DNA of 32,563 nt. It comes from Bacteroidaceae bacterium. Lineage in GTDB: Bacteria; Bacteroidota; Bacteroidia; Bacteroidales; Bacteroidaceae. The DNA lies in contig JAFYPU010000019.1 in assembly GCA_017547385.1 (NCBI GenBank), positions 1-32,563 of the forward strand. Reading direction: 5' to 3'. This document shows positions 8,471 through 15,766 of the stretch, in pieces. Both the position numbers and the translations under genes were made by a program. Under the pieces are notes generated by a model. That model was given only the letters and a program-made list of their open reading frames with translations. It had not been told where the DNA came from and searched no databases. How positions within the stretch are numbered: position 1 is the stretch's first letter; every line of letters starts with the position of its first letter.

Positions 8471-9331
8471 ATGAGACAAATAAAGATAGGTCAGAGCATC
8501 ACCAACCGACAAGGCGACTCTCTGGAACGCTACTTGCAGGAAATTTCGCGTGAGCCCATGATCAGCACTGACGAAGAAGTACGCTTAGCTTCTCTCATCA
8601 AGAAAGGCGACGACGAGGCACTCGGACAATTGGTACGTGCCAACCTACGCTTTGTGGTCAGCGTTGCCAAACAATATCAAGGCCAGGGACTTAACCTCAC
8701 AGACTTGATCAACGAAGGAAACGTGGGACTCATCACAGCCGCAAAGCGTTTTGACGAAACACGTGGCTTCAAGTTTATCAGTTATGCCGTTTGGTGGATA
8801 CGCCAAAGCATTTTGCAAGCCTTGGCTGAGCAGAGCCGATTGGTGCGCATCCCCTCCAATCAGGTGGGCATCATGAGCAAAGTCAATCAATTCATTCACC
8901 AATACGTGCAGACGCACGAGCACCGCCCCACCATCGGTGAGATATGCGACGCACTCGAGTTGGACCCTGAGCGAGTGCAAAACGCCATCGAGAGTTATGG
9001 TCATCACATCTCGGTCGATGCTCCGCTTGTCGATGATGACCAAAGCAGTTTGCTCGATGTGCTGAGTGGCAGTGAGGCAGACACGGAAGAGAAAAATCTG
9101 ATTTATGAATCCCTTGCCAACGAACTGGAACGCAGTTTGGCTACCCTCCCCGACCGTGAACGCACCATTGTTAAGATGTTCTTCGGTATCGGATATTCAG
9201 AAAAGAGTCTTGAAGAAATCGGAGAGGAAATCGGGTTGAGCCGCGAACGTGTGCGCCAAATCAAGGAGAAGGCCCTGCGCCAGTTGCGTGAGAGTAGCAA
9301 CACGCCGGTGCTGCGATCATATTTGGGATAA
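8471..9331 (+). CDS. rpoD: Primary RNA polymerase sigma factor (RpoD/SigA)
   Basis: Housekeeping sigma factor that directs RNA polymerase to TTTG/TAnnTTTG promoters in Bacteroidetes. The 286 residues start at region 1.2 (DSLERYLQEISREPMI), with no region 1.1, as usual in this phylum. Region 2 is complete (ANLRFVVSVAKQYQGQGL, DLINEGNVGLITAAKRFD, GFKFISYAVWWIRQSI). Region 3 follows (about 120-190) and region 4 (LPDRERTIVKMFFGIG, SLEEIGEEIGLSRERVRQI) carries the -33 recognition helix-turn-helix. The start MRQIKIGQSITNR matches the family. It is single-gene, with a terminator downstream. The promoters noted elsewhere in this window agree with its expected specificity. Confidence 0.97.
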   Translation: MRQIKIGQSITNRQGDSLERYLQEISREPMISTDEEVRLASLIKKGDDEALGQLVRANLRFVVSVAKQYQGQGLNLTDLINEGNVGLITAAKRFDETRGFKFISYAVWWIRQSILQALAEQSRLVRIPSNQVGIMSKVNQFIHQYVQTHEHRPTIGEICDALELDPERVQNAIESYGHHISVDAPLVDDDQSSLLDVLSGSEADTEEKNLIYESLANELERSLATLPDRERTIVKMFFGIGYSEKSLEEIGEEIGLSRERVRQIKEKALRQLRESSNTPVLRSYLG

Positions 9332-9340
9332 CAAATTAAC

Positions 9341-9377
9341 AAAGTGGTAAGCCTTTGTCGAGGTTTACCACTTTTTG
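9341..9377 (+). terminator. rpoD terminator
   Basis: AAAGTGGTAA (9341-9350) pairs with TTTACCACTTT (9363-9373), followed by Ts. Confidence 0.85.
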
Positions 9378-9410
9378 TATCCGACCGGTCTTAACTCCCT
9401 TGGTCGGGAC

Positions 9411-9478
9411 AAATTTCTACAAGGCGTGCAGATTTTTCTACAAGGCGCGTAGAAATTTCTGCAAGGCGTGTAGAAATC
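9411..9478. repeat. Three tandem short palindromic repeats (CAAGGCG type)
   Basis: Three units of about 21-23 bp follow the pattern TTTCTxCAAGGCGxGxAGA. The middle and last units are themselves near-palindromic (TTTCTAC...GTAGAAA). The same CAAGGCG..TAGAAA core appears as a large inverted pair at 23306-23374, so it is a dispersed family. Confidence 0.7.
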
Positions 9479-9519
9479 GCCCAAAGGCAACTTGCAAATA
9501 AGCACTCCGCAAAGCAGCT

Positions 9520-9774
9520 GCGGCTCGGCATGAAAAGAAAAAGCATAGCTTTTCCTTTGTCCTGCACTCGCCTTTCACTACTTTCGCTTTGCGCAAGATA
9601 GGATGCGGCTCGGCATGAAAAGAAAAAGCAAAGCTTTTCCTTTGTCCTGCACTCGCCTTTCACCACTTTCGCTTTGCGCAAGATAGGATGCGGCTCGGCA
9701 TGAAAAGAAAAAGCAAAGCTTTTCCTTTGTCCTGCACTCGCCTTTCACTATCTTTGCTTCGCAATAACAGACAA
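9520..9774 (+). repeat. Three tandem 85-bp repeats carrying promoter-like elements
   Basis: Units begin at 9520, 9605 and 9690, each with GCGGCTCGGCATGAAAAG, a constant 85-bp period and only a few base changes. The third unit diverges near its end. Each unit carries an AAAAGC...GCTTTT inverted pair, a TTTG, and 19 bp later a TACTTTCG-like block. Only the third unit has a consensus TATCTTTG there. The open frames on both strands through this array are repeat artefacts, not genes. Confidence 0.9.
9726..9756 (+). promoter_or_regulatory. Promoter of the kinase/peptidase/PqqD cassette
   Basis: TTTG (9726-9729), exactly 19 bp, TATCTTTG (9749-9756): a full consensus match. It lies inside the third 85-bp repeat unit, about 54 bp before the first gene of the cassette. 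Confidence 0.8.
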
Positions 9775-9810
9775 TTAGCAAAACGACAAATACTTCAATC
9801 ATTCACGTCA

Positions 9811-10239
9811 ATGAAATTCTTTCGAATAGTTTGCACTCTCCTACTGCTCTTCGGCTTCATTGCATCAACAGATATGAGCGCAAAAGGTGGCGAAGAGAAA
9901 AAGCTCTACGTCTTTGGTTATGGCTTAAGCCTGAAAGACTCCACGGTGTTCCTCACTCCGATTGTTGAATTCCCTATCGCGGAACAAAACAAGAAGACAA
10001 AATTTCTTGACCATCAGGCTGAATATGCCAAACAGATGGAAAGTTTTCTGCATGCTCAGGGCATACCTTTTTGCACCTGTGTTCTGTTTTATGAAAATCG
10101 AAAAGAGAAACTTCAAAAACGCTTAAACAAACTGCGTGAACACACCATCAAGGAAGAGAAGTTCAGCATTCAGAACCTCAACGCTGAACAATTTTCTTTT
10201 TCCCTTGTGTCTTCCTCTAACCAGTCTGCTCAGCCATAA
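9811..10239 (+). CDS. Small secreted protein of unknown function (possibly DUF4858-like)
   Basis: First gene of a four-gene cassette. I chose the ATG at 9811, because the open frame further upstream runs through repeat DNA. The product is 142 residues: a signal peptide (MKFFRIVCTLLLLFGFIAST) and then a soluble, Lys-rich domain with strands such as EKKLYVFGYGLSLKDSTVFLTPIVEF, a helix around DHQAEYAKQMESFLHAQG, a strand FCTCVLFYENRKEKLQ and a basic helix. It resembles small Bacteroidales envelope proteins annotated as DUF4858, but this is from memory and not verified. It has no catalytic motif I recognise. It ends 5 bp before the kinase-like gene, so the two are surely co-transcribed. It could be the substrate or the sensor of the cassette. 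Confidence 0.75.
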   Translation: MKFFRIVCTLLLLFGFIASTDMSAKGGEEKKLYVFGYGLSLKDSTVFLTPIVEFPIAEQNKKTKFLDHQAEYAKQMESFLHAQGIPFCTCVLFYENRKEKLQKRLNKLREHTIKEEKFSIQNLNAEQFSFSLVSSSNQSAQP

Positions 10240-10244
10240 CCCTT

Positions 10245-11129
10245 ATGAACGATTTTTATTTCCGCGTGGCCGATGCCACCTTTCATGTGCGCTTTCACGA
10301 CATTGAAGATGCACGACCGCTTCTCCCCTCTTATGCCCCTTTCCACATCAAAGAGCAGGACCAACCTCTCATGTTCGAAATGAACGTGGCTGCCGGCCTT
10401 GTATCATCAGAGGCTGAAGGAGAAGAAGTGGGCAACTTCGATTGCGGAGGTTGCAATCACGGCATCTATCGTACGCACGACGGCGGTTATAAGATGCTTA
10501 TCAGCAACGTGGACGGTGAATTGGCTTGTGCGCTTCACACCTCAGCCGACTTCAGTCGTTGCGAAGCCAGTCTGCACGGCGATGAAGACATCATGAGCTT
10601 CGGTCTGAACAACGCGCTGATGATTGCTTTTGCCTTTGCCGGTGCCCGACACAACATTCTGCTCATACACGCCAGTGTCCCGATGAAGAACGGCAAGGCT
10701 TATTGTTTCCTTGGCAAGAGCGGAACCGGCAAGAGCACACACTCGGGATTGTGGCTTGAACACATAGCCGACACCGATTTGCTGAACGATGACAATCCTG
10801 CCATTCGCGTGATGGAAGGTGTGGTCTATGTCTACGGCACCCCCTGGAGCGGAAAGACCCCGTGCTATCGCAATCTGCGGATGTTGGCCGGAGGTTTTCT
10901 GCGTTTGGAACAAGCTCCCGAAAACAGCATCCGATGCGAATCTAAATTGCAAGGTTTTGCCTCCATCATATCGTCGTGCAGCAGCATGATTTGGGACAAG
11001 CCTTCATATCATGCCATTTGCGACACTGTTTCCATGGTGGCCGAACGCGTACCGGTCTTCTATCTTCGCAACCTCCCCAACCGTGATGCGGCTTTGCTGA
11101 GTCACGCCACAATGACAGGGGAAGCATAG
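10245..11129 (+). CDS. HPr-kinase-like (HprK-related) P-loop protein
   Basis: The 294-residue protein has an N-terminal alpha/beta domain (about 1-135) and a C-terminal HprK-type kinase domain. Visible motifs: IHAS at 141-144, Walker A GKSGTGKST at 157-165, the acidic NDDNPAI at 181-187 (Walker B/catalytic Asp pair of HprK), and GTPWSGKT at 198-205. There is no HPr-kinase N-terminal domain or PTS context here. Proteins of this class are found in RiPP clusters, where some phosphorylate a precursor peptide, for example in certain lasso-peptide pathways. The PqqD-family gene two steps downstream supports such a role. Substrate is unknown. Kinase activity is inferred from the intact motifs. Confidence 0.85.
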   Translation: MNDFYFRVADATFHVRFHDIEDARPLLPSYAPFHIKEQDQPLMFEMNVAAGLVSSEAEGEEVGNFDCGGCNHGIYRTHDGGYKMLISNVDGELACALHTSADFSRCEASLHGDEDIMSFGLNNALMIAFAFAGARHNILLIHASVPMKNGKAYCFLGKSGTGKSTHSGLWLEHIADTDLLNDDNPAIRVMEGVVYVYGTPWSGKTPCYRNLRMLAGGFLRLEQAPENSIRCESKLQGFASIISSCSSMIWDKPSYHAICDTVSMVAERVPVFYLRNLPNRDAALLSHATMTGEA

Positions 11130-11173
11130 GCACACACTACACTATCGCGTAACTCACACACCACACTGCATTC

Positions 11174-11623
11174 ATGAACACACGCACCATCCCCAACGAT
11201 GTATTGATTCCTGAAATCAAGCGTTTCATCAATGAAGGCCACACAGCCATCTTTCGAGTGCGTGGCAACAGTATGCGCCTGTTTCTGAAAGACGGACGCG
11301 ACAAAGTGGTGCTGGCTCCATGTCGGAAAGCAGAAGTGCGCGATGTGGTGTTGGCAGAAATCACCCCCGGACACTATGTGCTGCACCGCATCATCAAGAA
11401 AGAGGGAGACCGCCTCATCTTGAAAGGAGACGGAAACGTATACGGAACAGAGGAATGCACCACCCACGACATCGTAGGGATAGCAACGGGGTTCATACGA
11501 AAAGGGAGAAACAGCATCGACTCGGTAGAGGGGCGTAAGTGGCGCATCTACTCATCCCTGTGGCTGATGCTCACCCCGATGCGACGCTACATCCTTGGCA
11601 TCTGTCGTCGCTTGGGATTTTAG
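11174..11623 (+). CDS. S24/S26-family peptidase (SipW-like Ser-His type)
   Basis: A 149-residue signal-peptidase-like protein. The catalytic Ser is in VRGNSM (Ser33). In the next box the sequence VLHRI (His71) and KGDGN (84-88) fit the SipW/ER-type subfamily, which uses His instead of Lys as the general base. There is no N-terminal membrane anchor; the C-terminus (LWLMLTPMRRYILGICRRL) is amphipathic and could touch the membrane. It lies between the HprK-like and PqqD genes, with gaps of 44 and 53 bp. It could process a peptide or the secreted protein of this cassette. A LexA-like DNA-binding domain is absent, so a repressor role is unlikely. Confidence 0.82.
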   Translation: MNTRTIPNDVLIPEIKRFINEGHTAIFRVRGNSMRLFLKDGRDKVVLAPCRKAEVRDVVLAEITPGHYVLHRIIKKEGDRLILKGDGNVYGTEECTTHDIVGIATGFIRKGRNSIDSVEGRKWRIYSSLWLMLTPMRRYILGICRRLGF

Positions 11624-11676
11624 CCGCACCGACAACACTTCACACATAAGATAAATAACAATTTAGCACACACGAT

Positions 11677-11943
11677 ATGAAAATTAAACCCGGATTTGAA
11701 ATGCGCAATGTTTGTGGCGAAAAGGTAGTAATCGCCACCGGACTTGAGAACCTTGATTTCAGCAAAATGATCAGCTTGAACGAAACTGCCGCCTATTTGT
11801 GGGAAGCAGCTGAAGGAAAGGATTTCAGTGAAGCGCAATTGGTGGAAGCACTCTGCCAAGAATATGAAGTCAGCCCCGAGCAAGCAGCCAACGACGTGGC
11901 AGCACTCATCAAAAACTGGAAAGAACTTGGATTGGTGGAATAA
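11677..11943 (+). CDS. PqqD-family (RRE-type) protein
   Basis: An 88-residue PqqD-like protein. N-terminal strands (KPGFEMRNVCGEKVVIAT) are followed by ISLNETAAYLWEAAEG, the classic PqqD motif, and a winged-helix-like C-terminal half (LVEALCQEYEVSPEQAANDVAALIKNWKELGLVE). PqqD domains (RiPP recognition elements) bind the leader of a precursor peptide and deliver it to a modifying enzyme. It closes the cassette, with a terminator 20 bp later. No radical-SAM gene, cyclase or transporter is present nearby, so the partner must be the kinase-like or peptidase protein, or something encoded elsewhere. Confidence 0.9.
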   Translation: MKIKPGFEMRNVCGEKVVIATGLENLDFSKMISLNETAAYLWEAAEGKDFSEAQLVEALCQEYEVSPEQAANDVAALIKNWKELGLVE

Positions 11944-11963
11944 CGCATCCGAAACATTCCACA

Positions 11964-12003
11964 ACACAAGCCGAACACTTCATGGTCCGACTTGTGTTTT
12001 TTT
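11964..12003 (+). terminator. Terminator of the four-gene cassette
   Basis: ACACAAG (11964-11970) pairs with CTTGTGT (11991-11997), followed by seven Ts. Confidence 0.85.
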
Positions 12004-12058
12004 ATAGCCTTGACCGAGAATTACTTTCCTAATTCATAAAACAAAATAATCTCTCATT

Positions 12059-12628
12059 ATGAAAATGAAAAGCTTCGGACAGAAATCCTGGATGCTTCCA
12101 CAACCCGTGCTGATTATCGGAACATATAACCAAGATGGGACGCCCAATGCTATGAATGCCGCATGGGGCGGACAATGGGATGCCAAGGAAATCATCATCT
12201 CGATGGGAGCACATGCCACCACGGAGAACCTTGATAGATGCGGCGACTTCACCGTTGCTTTTGCCACACAGGAAACAATGGTGGCATCCGATTTTGTGGG
12301 CATCGTCAGTGCCAAAGACGATTCACTGAAAATGCAGAAAACCGGATGGACAGCCCTTGCTTCAGAAAACGTAAATGCACCGGTGTTCACCGATTTTCCC
12401 ATGACACTGGAATGCCGCATAAAACGCAAGATTGACGAAAGCGAGGAAGGATATTACATTGTAGCAGAAATTGTAAACATCCTGGTAGACGAAAACTACG
12501 TAGCAGAAGATGGAAAACCTGATGTGGAAAAAATGCGACTGATTTGCTATAACCCTATTCACCATGCATACATGAATTTAGGGACACAAGTCGGCAAGGC
12601 CTTCGCTGAAGGAAAAAAGCTGAAATGA
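12059..12628 (+). CDS. Flavin reductase-like / flavoredoxin (FMN-binding split barrel)
   Basis: A 189-residue protein of the flavin-reductase-like family, which binds FMN and may reduce it or carry electrons. The N-terminal PQPVLIIGTYNQDGTPNAMNAAWGG is the split-barrel signature, followed by ISMGAHATTENLDRCGDFTVAFA and the DFVGIVSAKDD segment. The C-terminal part (YYIVAEIVNILVDENYV) completes the barrel. It is monocistronic, placed after the cassette terminator, and probably unrelated to it. The physiological partner is not visible from the context. Confidence 0.88.
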   Translation: MKMKSFGQKSWMLPQPVLIIGTYNQDGTPNAMNAAWGGQWDAKEIIISMGAHATTENLDRCGDFTVAFATQETMVASDFVGIVSAKDDSLKMQKTGWTALASENVNAPVFTDFPMTLECRIKRKIDESEEGYYIVAEIVNILVDENYVAEDGKPDVEKMRLICYNPIHHAYMNLGTQVGKAFAEGKKLK

Positions 12629-12635
12629 ATTTCAC

Positions 12636-12881
12636 ACTTCAACAAAAGAAACTGAAGAACGGTAGTTATAAAAGTTGAGGATTTCATCATAGCGTTCATA
12701 AAATGTTGCCGCAATCACATTGAAAGAATGCAGTCCCTACAATTTTGTGCATGGAGTCAGACAAGTCGAGCGTAACTTCCATTACGGCATAACGCTGTTC
12801 TTCGTCAATCTTTTTCAACACAGTGAATACATCCTCTGATTTTGTGCCTGCCACGACGGCGACAAGGGATACCCTATCGTA
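12636..12881 (-). pseudogene. Decayed ISL3/ISAon1-like transposase fragment
   Basis: Read on minus from about 12872, the frame gives VSLVAVVAGTKSEDVFTVL, then KKIDEEQRYAVMEVTLDLS and DSMHKIVGTAFF, then a stop (12697-12699). This resembles the DDE-domain core of ISL3-type transposases (a GTKxEDV helix and an EVTLDMxxSM strand). After a frame change the text continues as FYERYDEILNFYNYRSS, which resembles a later part of the same family, so material between the two was lost. Start, catalytic domain and ends are missing. No terminal inverted repeats were found. It is a relic and is not expected to be active. Confidence 0.7.
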
Positions 12882-12892
12882 TCAAGGAAACA

Positions 12893-12922
12893 AAAAATAG
12901 GCAATAATATAGCTGTTGCCTA
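12893..12922 (-). terminator. Terminator for the minus-strand five-gene run
   Basis: TAGGCAA (12898-12904) pairs with TTGCCTA (12916-12922). On the minus strand it is followed by a T run (complement of AAAAAA, 12892-12897). It sits 46 bp past the small Cys-rich gene. Confidence 0.75.
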
Positions 12923-12968
12923 AAAATACACATTTAATACTTGATAACCGAGGCTGGCAGACGTGCAC

Positions 12969-13190
12969 TCAGTCGCATTGTTTCCTCACAGAGCGGTTCC
13001 GAATATCCAGAGTAATATCCATGTAACTCCGCTTGCCTTCGATATAGTCGGCATAGAGCACTTCGGCATCCCTACCTTTCAGGATGCGGCACTTGCCACA
13101 AGCCTCGCAATCGTGCAGGCATTTCCAGGCTTCTAAAACATAGGCCAGCCTTTCTTCTTTAGTGGAGTTATCTATCTTGGGAGGTTGCAT
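12969..13190 (-). CDS. Small Cys-rich protein of unknown function (73 aa)
   Basis: I do not recognise its function. The 73-residue product has a helical N-terminus (STKEERLAYVLEAWKCLHD) and a cysteine cluster at 24, 28, 31 and 34 (spacing C-x3-C-x2-C-x2-C in CLHDCEACGKC). The spacing could bind a metal such as zinc or an iron-sulfur centre. The C-terminal half (YADYIEGKRSYMDITLDIRN) looks like a small fold rather than disorder. It starts 26 bp after the HNH gene stop and ends just before a terminator. Similar small proteins occur in Bacteroidales as far as I recall, with no assigned role. Confidence 0.7.
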   Translation of the reverse strand: MQPPKIDNSTKEERLAYVLEAWKCLHDCEACGKCRILKGRDAEVLYADYIEGKRSYMDITLDIRNRSVRKQCD

Positions 13191-13216
13191 CTTTATTAAA
13201 TTATAATACCATATGT

Positions 13217-14044
13217 TTATTCTATCATTAAACTACGATGCTTCTCCAATAATTTCTTACTTGGCAAATACAAAGATGGTAATATTAACTGTTTTCCCTC
13301 GTAATTTCCAAAATAAGTTTTAGCTACTTCATTGGTATAATACTCCTTGATCTCTTTGCTAACAATCATTCGATAGTCGTTATCAAATGAAATTAGATGT
13401 TTATCAAAAGCAGCATCATAAGTCGCACTTAAGCACAGACCATTTTCTGGATTCATTCTGTTTGTTTTATCCGATGCCCACGCTACGATATGGCTTGCAC
13501 GAAGAGTTTGAGGTATATTTAGACCTGTTACACAACATTTGCCTCCGAAATTATGTAAAACCATTTTACGAAAATAGTTTTGTCCTAATCTTATTCTTGC
13601 TGTAACAGTTGCTTCATTGCCTTCTTTATCAATTTTAAATAGTGTAATCAAATCTTTTGAAATACTCTTTGCATTAGTTCTTTCTTTTAGAATTTTCGAA
13701 GCTTCTTTTTCCTTCAAATCATAGGAATAATAATTGAGTAATTGTTTGAGGGCAGCAGAACAAAATCCTTTGCCAGGATAGCTATTCTGTCCACTACTTA
13801 TATTACGAAAAATAGAATCCTCGCCCTTCTTAAAGAAAGATTGTTGTGTCCGAACAAACACTTCAATCCGTTTTAATAATTCTATATCATTTATGCAAGT
13901 GATGGATTCTCCTTGTAAATCAAAAACATCATCATACAAGAACATTTCATCTATAATATGGATTGCTGTTATATAACTCTTTGCTGTACCATTTTTGTAT
14001 CCATAGACAGCGAATATATAATCATTAAAACCTTGCTGTGTCAT
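13217..14044 (-). CDS. HNH endonuclease (HNH_2-like) with N-terminal helical domain
   Basis: A 275-residue nuclease. The C-terminal part holds the HNH fold: TARIRLGQNYFRKMVL, then GGKCCVTG, LRASHIVAWA (His185), NPENGLCLS (Asn201) and FDKHLISFD (His216). The N-terminal 140 residues are helical (YGYKNGTAKSYITAIHIIDEM) and may recognise DNA. This layout is usual for restriction-type or solitary HNH proteins; no methyltransferase is next to it. Its sequence is visibly more A+T-rich than the dehydrogenase genes beside it, and it adjoins a transposase relic, both of which suggest transfer. It lies 25 bp after the ADH gene. Whether it restricts phage is not shown. Confidence 0.85.
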   Translation of the reverse strand: MTQQGFNDYIFAVYGYKNGTAKSYITAIHIIDEMFLYDDVFDLQGESITCINDIELLKRIEVFVRTQQSFFKKGEDSIFRNISSGQNSYPGKGFCSAALKQLLNYYSYDLKEKEASKILKERTNAKSISKDLITLFKIDKEGNEATVTARIRLGQNYFRKMVLHNFGGKCCVTGLNIPQTLRASHIVAWASDKTNRMNPENGLCLSATYDAAFDKHLISFDNDYRMIVSKEIKEYYTNEVAKTYFGNYEGKQLILPSLYLPSKKLLEKHRSLMIE

Positions 14045-14069
14045 ATATACATCATTTTATGTAGTTACT

Positions 14070-15101
14070 TCAAATTATCGCCACCTTTATCACCCCATCC
14101 AACTTGTTCTCGAAGAGGCGATAGGCTTCCTCCATCTTGCTCAATGGAAAACGATGCGTGATGAGAGGTGTGGTGTCAATACTACCCTCTTCTATCAAGC
14201 GAAGAATTTCCTCGCCATCACATCCATCTACGCCACCCGTCTTGAAGGTCAAGTTCTTGCCATACATGTCGGGCAGAGGAAGAATCTGTGGTTGATCATA
14301 AAGGGCCACCACCGTGACGATAGCATTCGGGCGGGCACACTCCCACGCCAAGCGGAAAGTGTCATTGGCACCGGCCACTTCTAGCACTCGGTCGGCTCCA
14401 CCATGGTCGCTATGTTGGAGAACAAAGTCTTTACATTCTTCGGGAGTGGAGAGTAATACGTCGGGATAATGTTCTTGCACGAACCGACGTCTTTCTTCGG
14501 ACTTCTCACATACGATGATGCGTTTCGGTTGTTTCAACATCACGCAAAGCAAAGTACAAATGCCCGTAGGCCCCGCTCCTATGATGAGTACAGTATCGTC
14601 TTGGGTAATCTCTGAGATACGAGCAGCCCAAAAACCTGTAGCCAACACATCACCCACCAAGAGAGCTTGTTCATCTGTTACACTATCGGGAATACGGTTC
14701 AATCCTTGATTGGCAAGCGGTACGCGCACATATTCCGTCTGCCCTCCATCAATGCGGCATCCCAATGCCCAACCGCCATTCGGGTCAATACAATTGTTTA
14801 CATAGCCGTTCTTGCAAAAGAAACAATCTCCGCAGAAAGTCTCTACGTTGACGGTCACTCTATCTCCTGGTTTTACATGGGTTACCTCGACTCCCACCTC
14901 TTCCACCACACCCACCATTTCGTGCCCCAAGGTAATGCCCGGCACCGCACGAGGCACACTTCCGTGCTTGATATGCAGGTCGCTGGTACAGATGCTGCTC
15001 ATCGTTACACGAACAATGGAATCAGTGGGTTCAATGAGTGCAGGCTTCGGTTTCTCAACCCAAGCAAACTTTCCTTTTTCTATGTATGTGTAGGCTAACA
15101 T
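14070..15101 (-). CDS. Zinc-dependent medium-chain alcohol dehydrogenase
   Basis: A 343-residue MDR-family NAD(P)-dependent dehydrogenase acting on an alcohol or polyol. Catalytic zinc ligands are Cys38 (SSICTSDLH) and His60-Glu61 (GHEMVG). The structural zinc loop has four Cys at 90, 93, 96 and 104 (CGDCFFCKNGYVNNC). The Rossmann motif is VLIIGAGPTGICTL. The C-terminus is complete. It overlaps the preceding nucleotidyltransferase gene by 7 bp, so translation is coupled. The natural substrate is unknown. The neighbouring SDR gene suggests a shared small-molecule pathway. Confidence 0.93.
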   Translation of the reverse strand: MLAYTYIEKGKFAWVEKPKPALIEPTDSIVRVTMSSICTSDLHIKHGSVPRAVPGITLGHEMVGVVEEVGVEVTHVKPGDRVTVNVETFCGDCFFCKNGYVNNCIDPNGGWALGCRIDGGQTEYVRVPLANQGLNRIPDSVTDEQALLVGDVLATGFWAARISEITQDDTVLIIGAGPTGICTLLCVMLKQPKRIIVCEKSEERRRFVQEHYPDVLLSTPEECKDFVLQHSDHGGADRVLEVAGANDTFRLAWECARPNAIVTVVALYDQPQILPLPDMYGKNLTFKTGGVDGCDGEEILRLIEEGSIDTTPLITHRFPLSKMEEAYRLFENKLDGVIKVAII

Positions 15102-15754
15102 AATGTCTTAATCCTCTTTTTTGACCATTCGAACAACTTTAGGGATGCTTCATTAAAGTCAACAGCCTCTCCGCCTTTGTACTTCAAGAAAGTTTCTGTA
15201 ATCATCAGCTCCTCAGTCGATGCCACTTGAAGTAATTGGCTTTGATGCTTGATATAGTTACCGGTCTGCTTAAAAACGATAGCCTGCACCACAAAAGATG
15301 CAGCCTTGTACAATCCCTTCAAAATCTCCTCACTCTTTTCATGCAACATATTGTGAACGCATCCGTGATAGATGTTTCCTGCACCTATTTTGATGGCTCT
15401 ATCAATAGCTACATGGTCTATCAACGGAAGCAAATCATCCAAGCTTCCCTTTATGGGAATCGTATCGTAATAGAATTGGAAGAGGTCAGAAGGTTCCCAA
15501 TTCAGAATCTCACCTTTACCCGACACGAAACCGCAAATCAGTTCTCTATGAGGCAAAGTATCCAACAAATCCTTATAAGTCTGAATATCCGCTGCGGTCA
15601 ATTCATCCAAAATCACCACAATATCTATATCACTTGTTTCCGTTGCCTCGCCACGACCATAACTGCCTTGAAGACCAACAAACCAAATACGATTCGCAAA
15701 AACTTCATTCAACTTCAGGAGAAAGTCATTCATCCAAACATTTACATCAATCAT
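15095..15754 (-). CDS. Nucleotidyltransferase-domain protein
   Basis: A 219-residue protein with a pol-beta-type nucleotidyltransferase signature: GSYGRGEATETSDIDIVV, Gly30-Ser31 and Asp42/Asp44 as metal ligands, and a third acidic region around residues 85-100. The C-terminal half is helical (SEEILKGLYKAASFVVQAIVF) as in the aminoglycoside/streptomycin adenylyltransferase fold. It could modify a small molecule, a drug or a protein; none is identified. It sits between two dehydrogenase genes, 12 bp after the SDR and overlapping the ADH start. A partner HEPN toxin/antitoxin gene is not visible, so a MNT-HEPN toxin system is unlikely. Confidence 0.85.
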   Translation of the reverse strand: MIDVNVWMNDFLLKLNEVFANRIWFVGLQGSYGRGEATETSDIDIVVILDELTAADIQTYKDLLDTLPHRELICGFVSGKGEILNWEPSDLFQFYYDTIPIKGSLDDLLPLIDHVAIDRAIKIGAGNIYHGCVHNMLHEKSEEILKGLYKAASFVVQAIVFKQTGNYIKHQSQLLQVASTEELMITETFLKYKGGEAVDFNEASLKLFEWSKKRIKTLC

Positions 15755-15766
15755 AACCTATTTCAT

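Noticed and set aside
8283-8474. 63-residue frame overlapping the rpoD start
   Set aside because: The sequence resembles no protein; the overlap with rpoD by 4 bp looks accidental.
9391-9802. 96- and 74-residue minus-strand frames with repeated peptide motifs
   Set aside because: They simply translate the 85-bp DNA repeat; no start or family evidence.
11174-11623. LexA/phage-type repressor reading of the S24/S26 protein
   Set aside because: It has no N-terminal DNA-binding domain, and the His in VLHRI and KGDGN fit SipW-like peptidases instead.
15095-15754. MNT/HEPN toxin-antitoxin reading of the nucleotidyltransferase
   Set aside because: There is no adjacent HEPN gene, and the protein carries its own helical C-terminal half; it lies between dehydrogenase genes.
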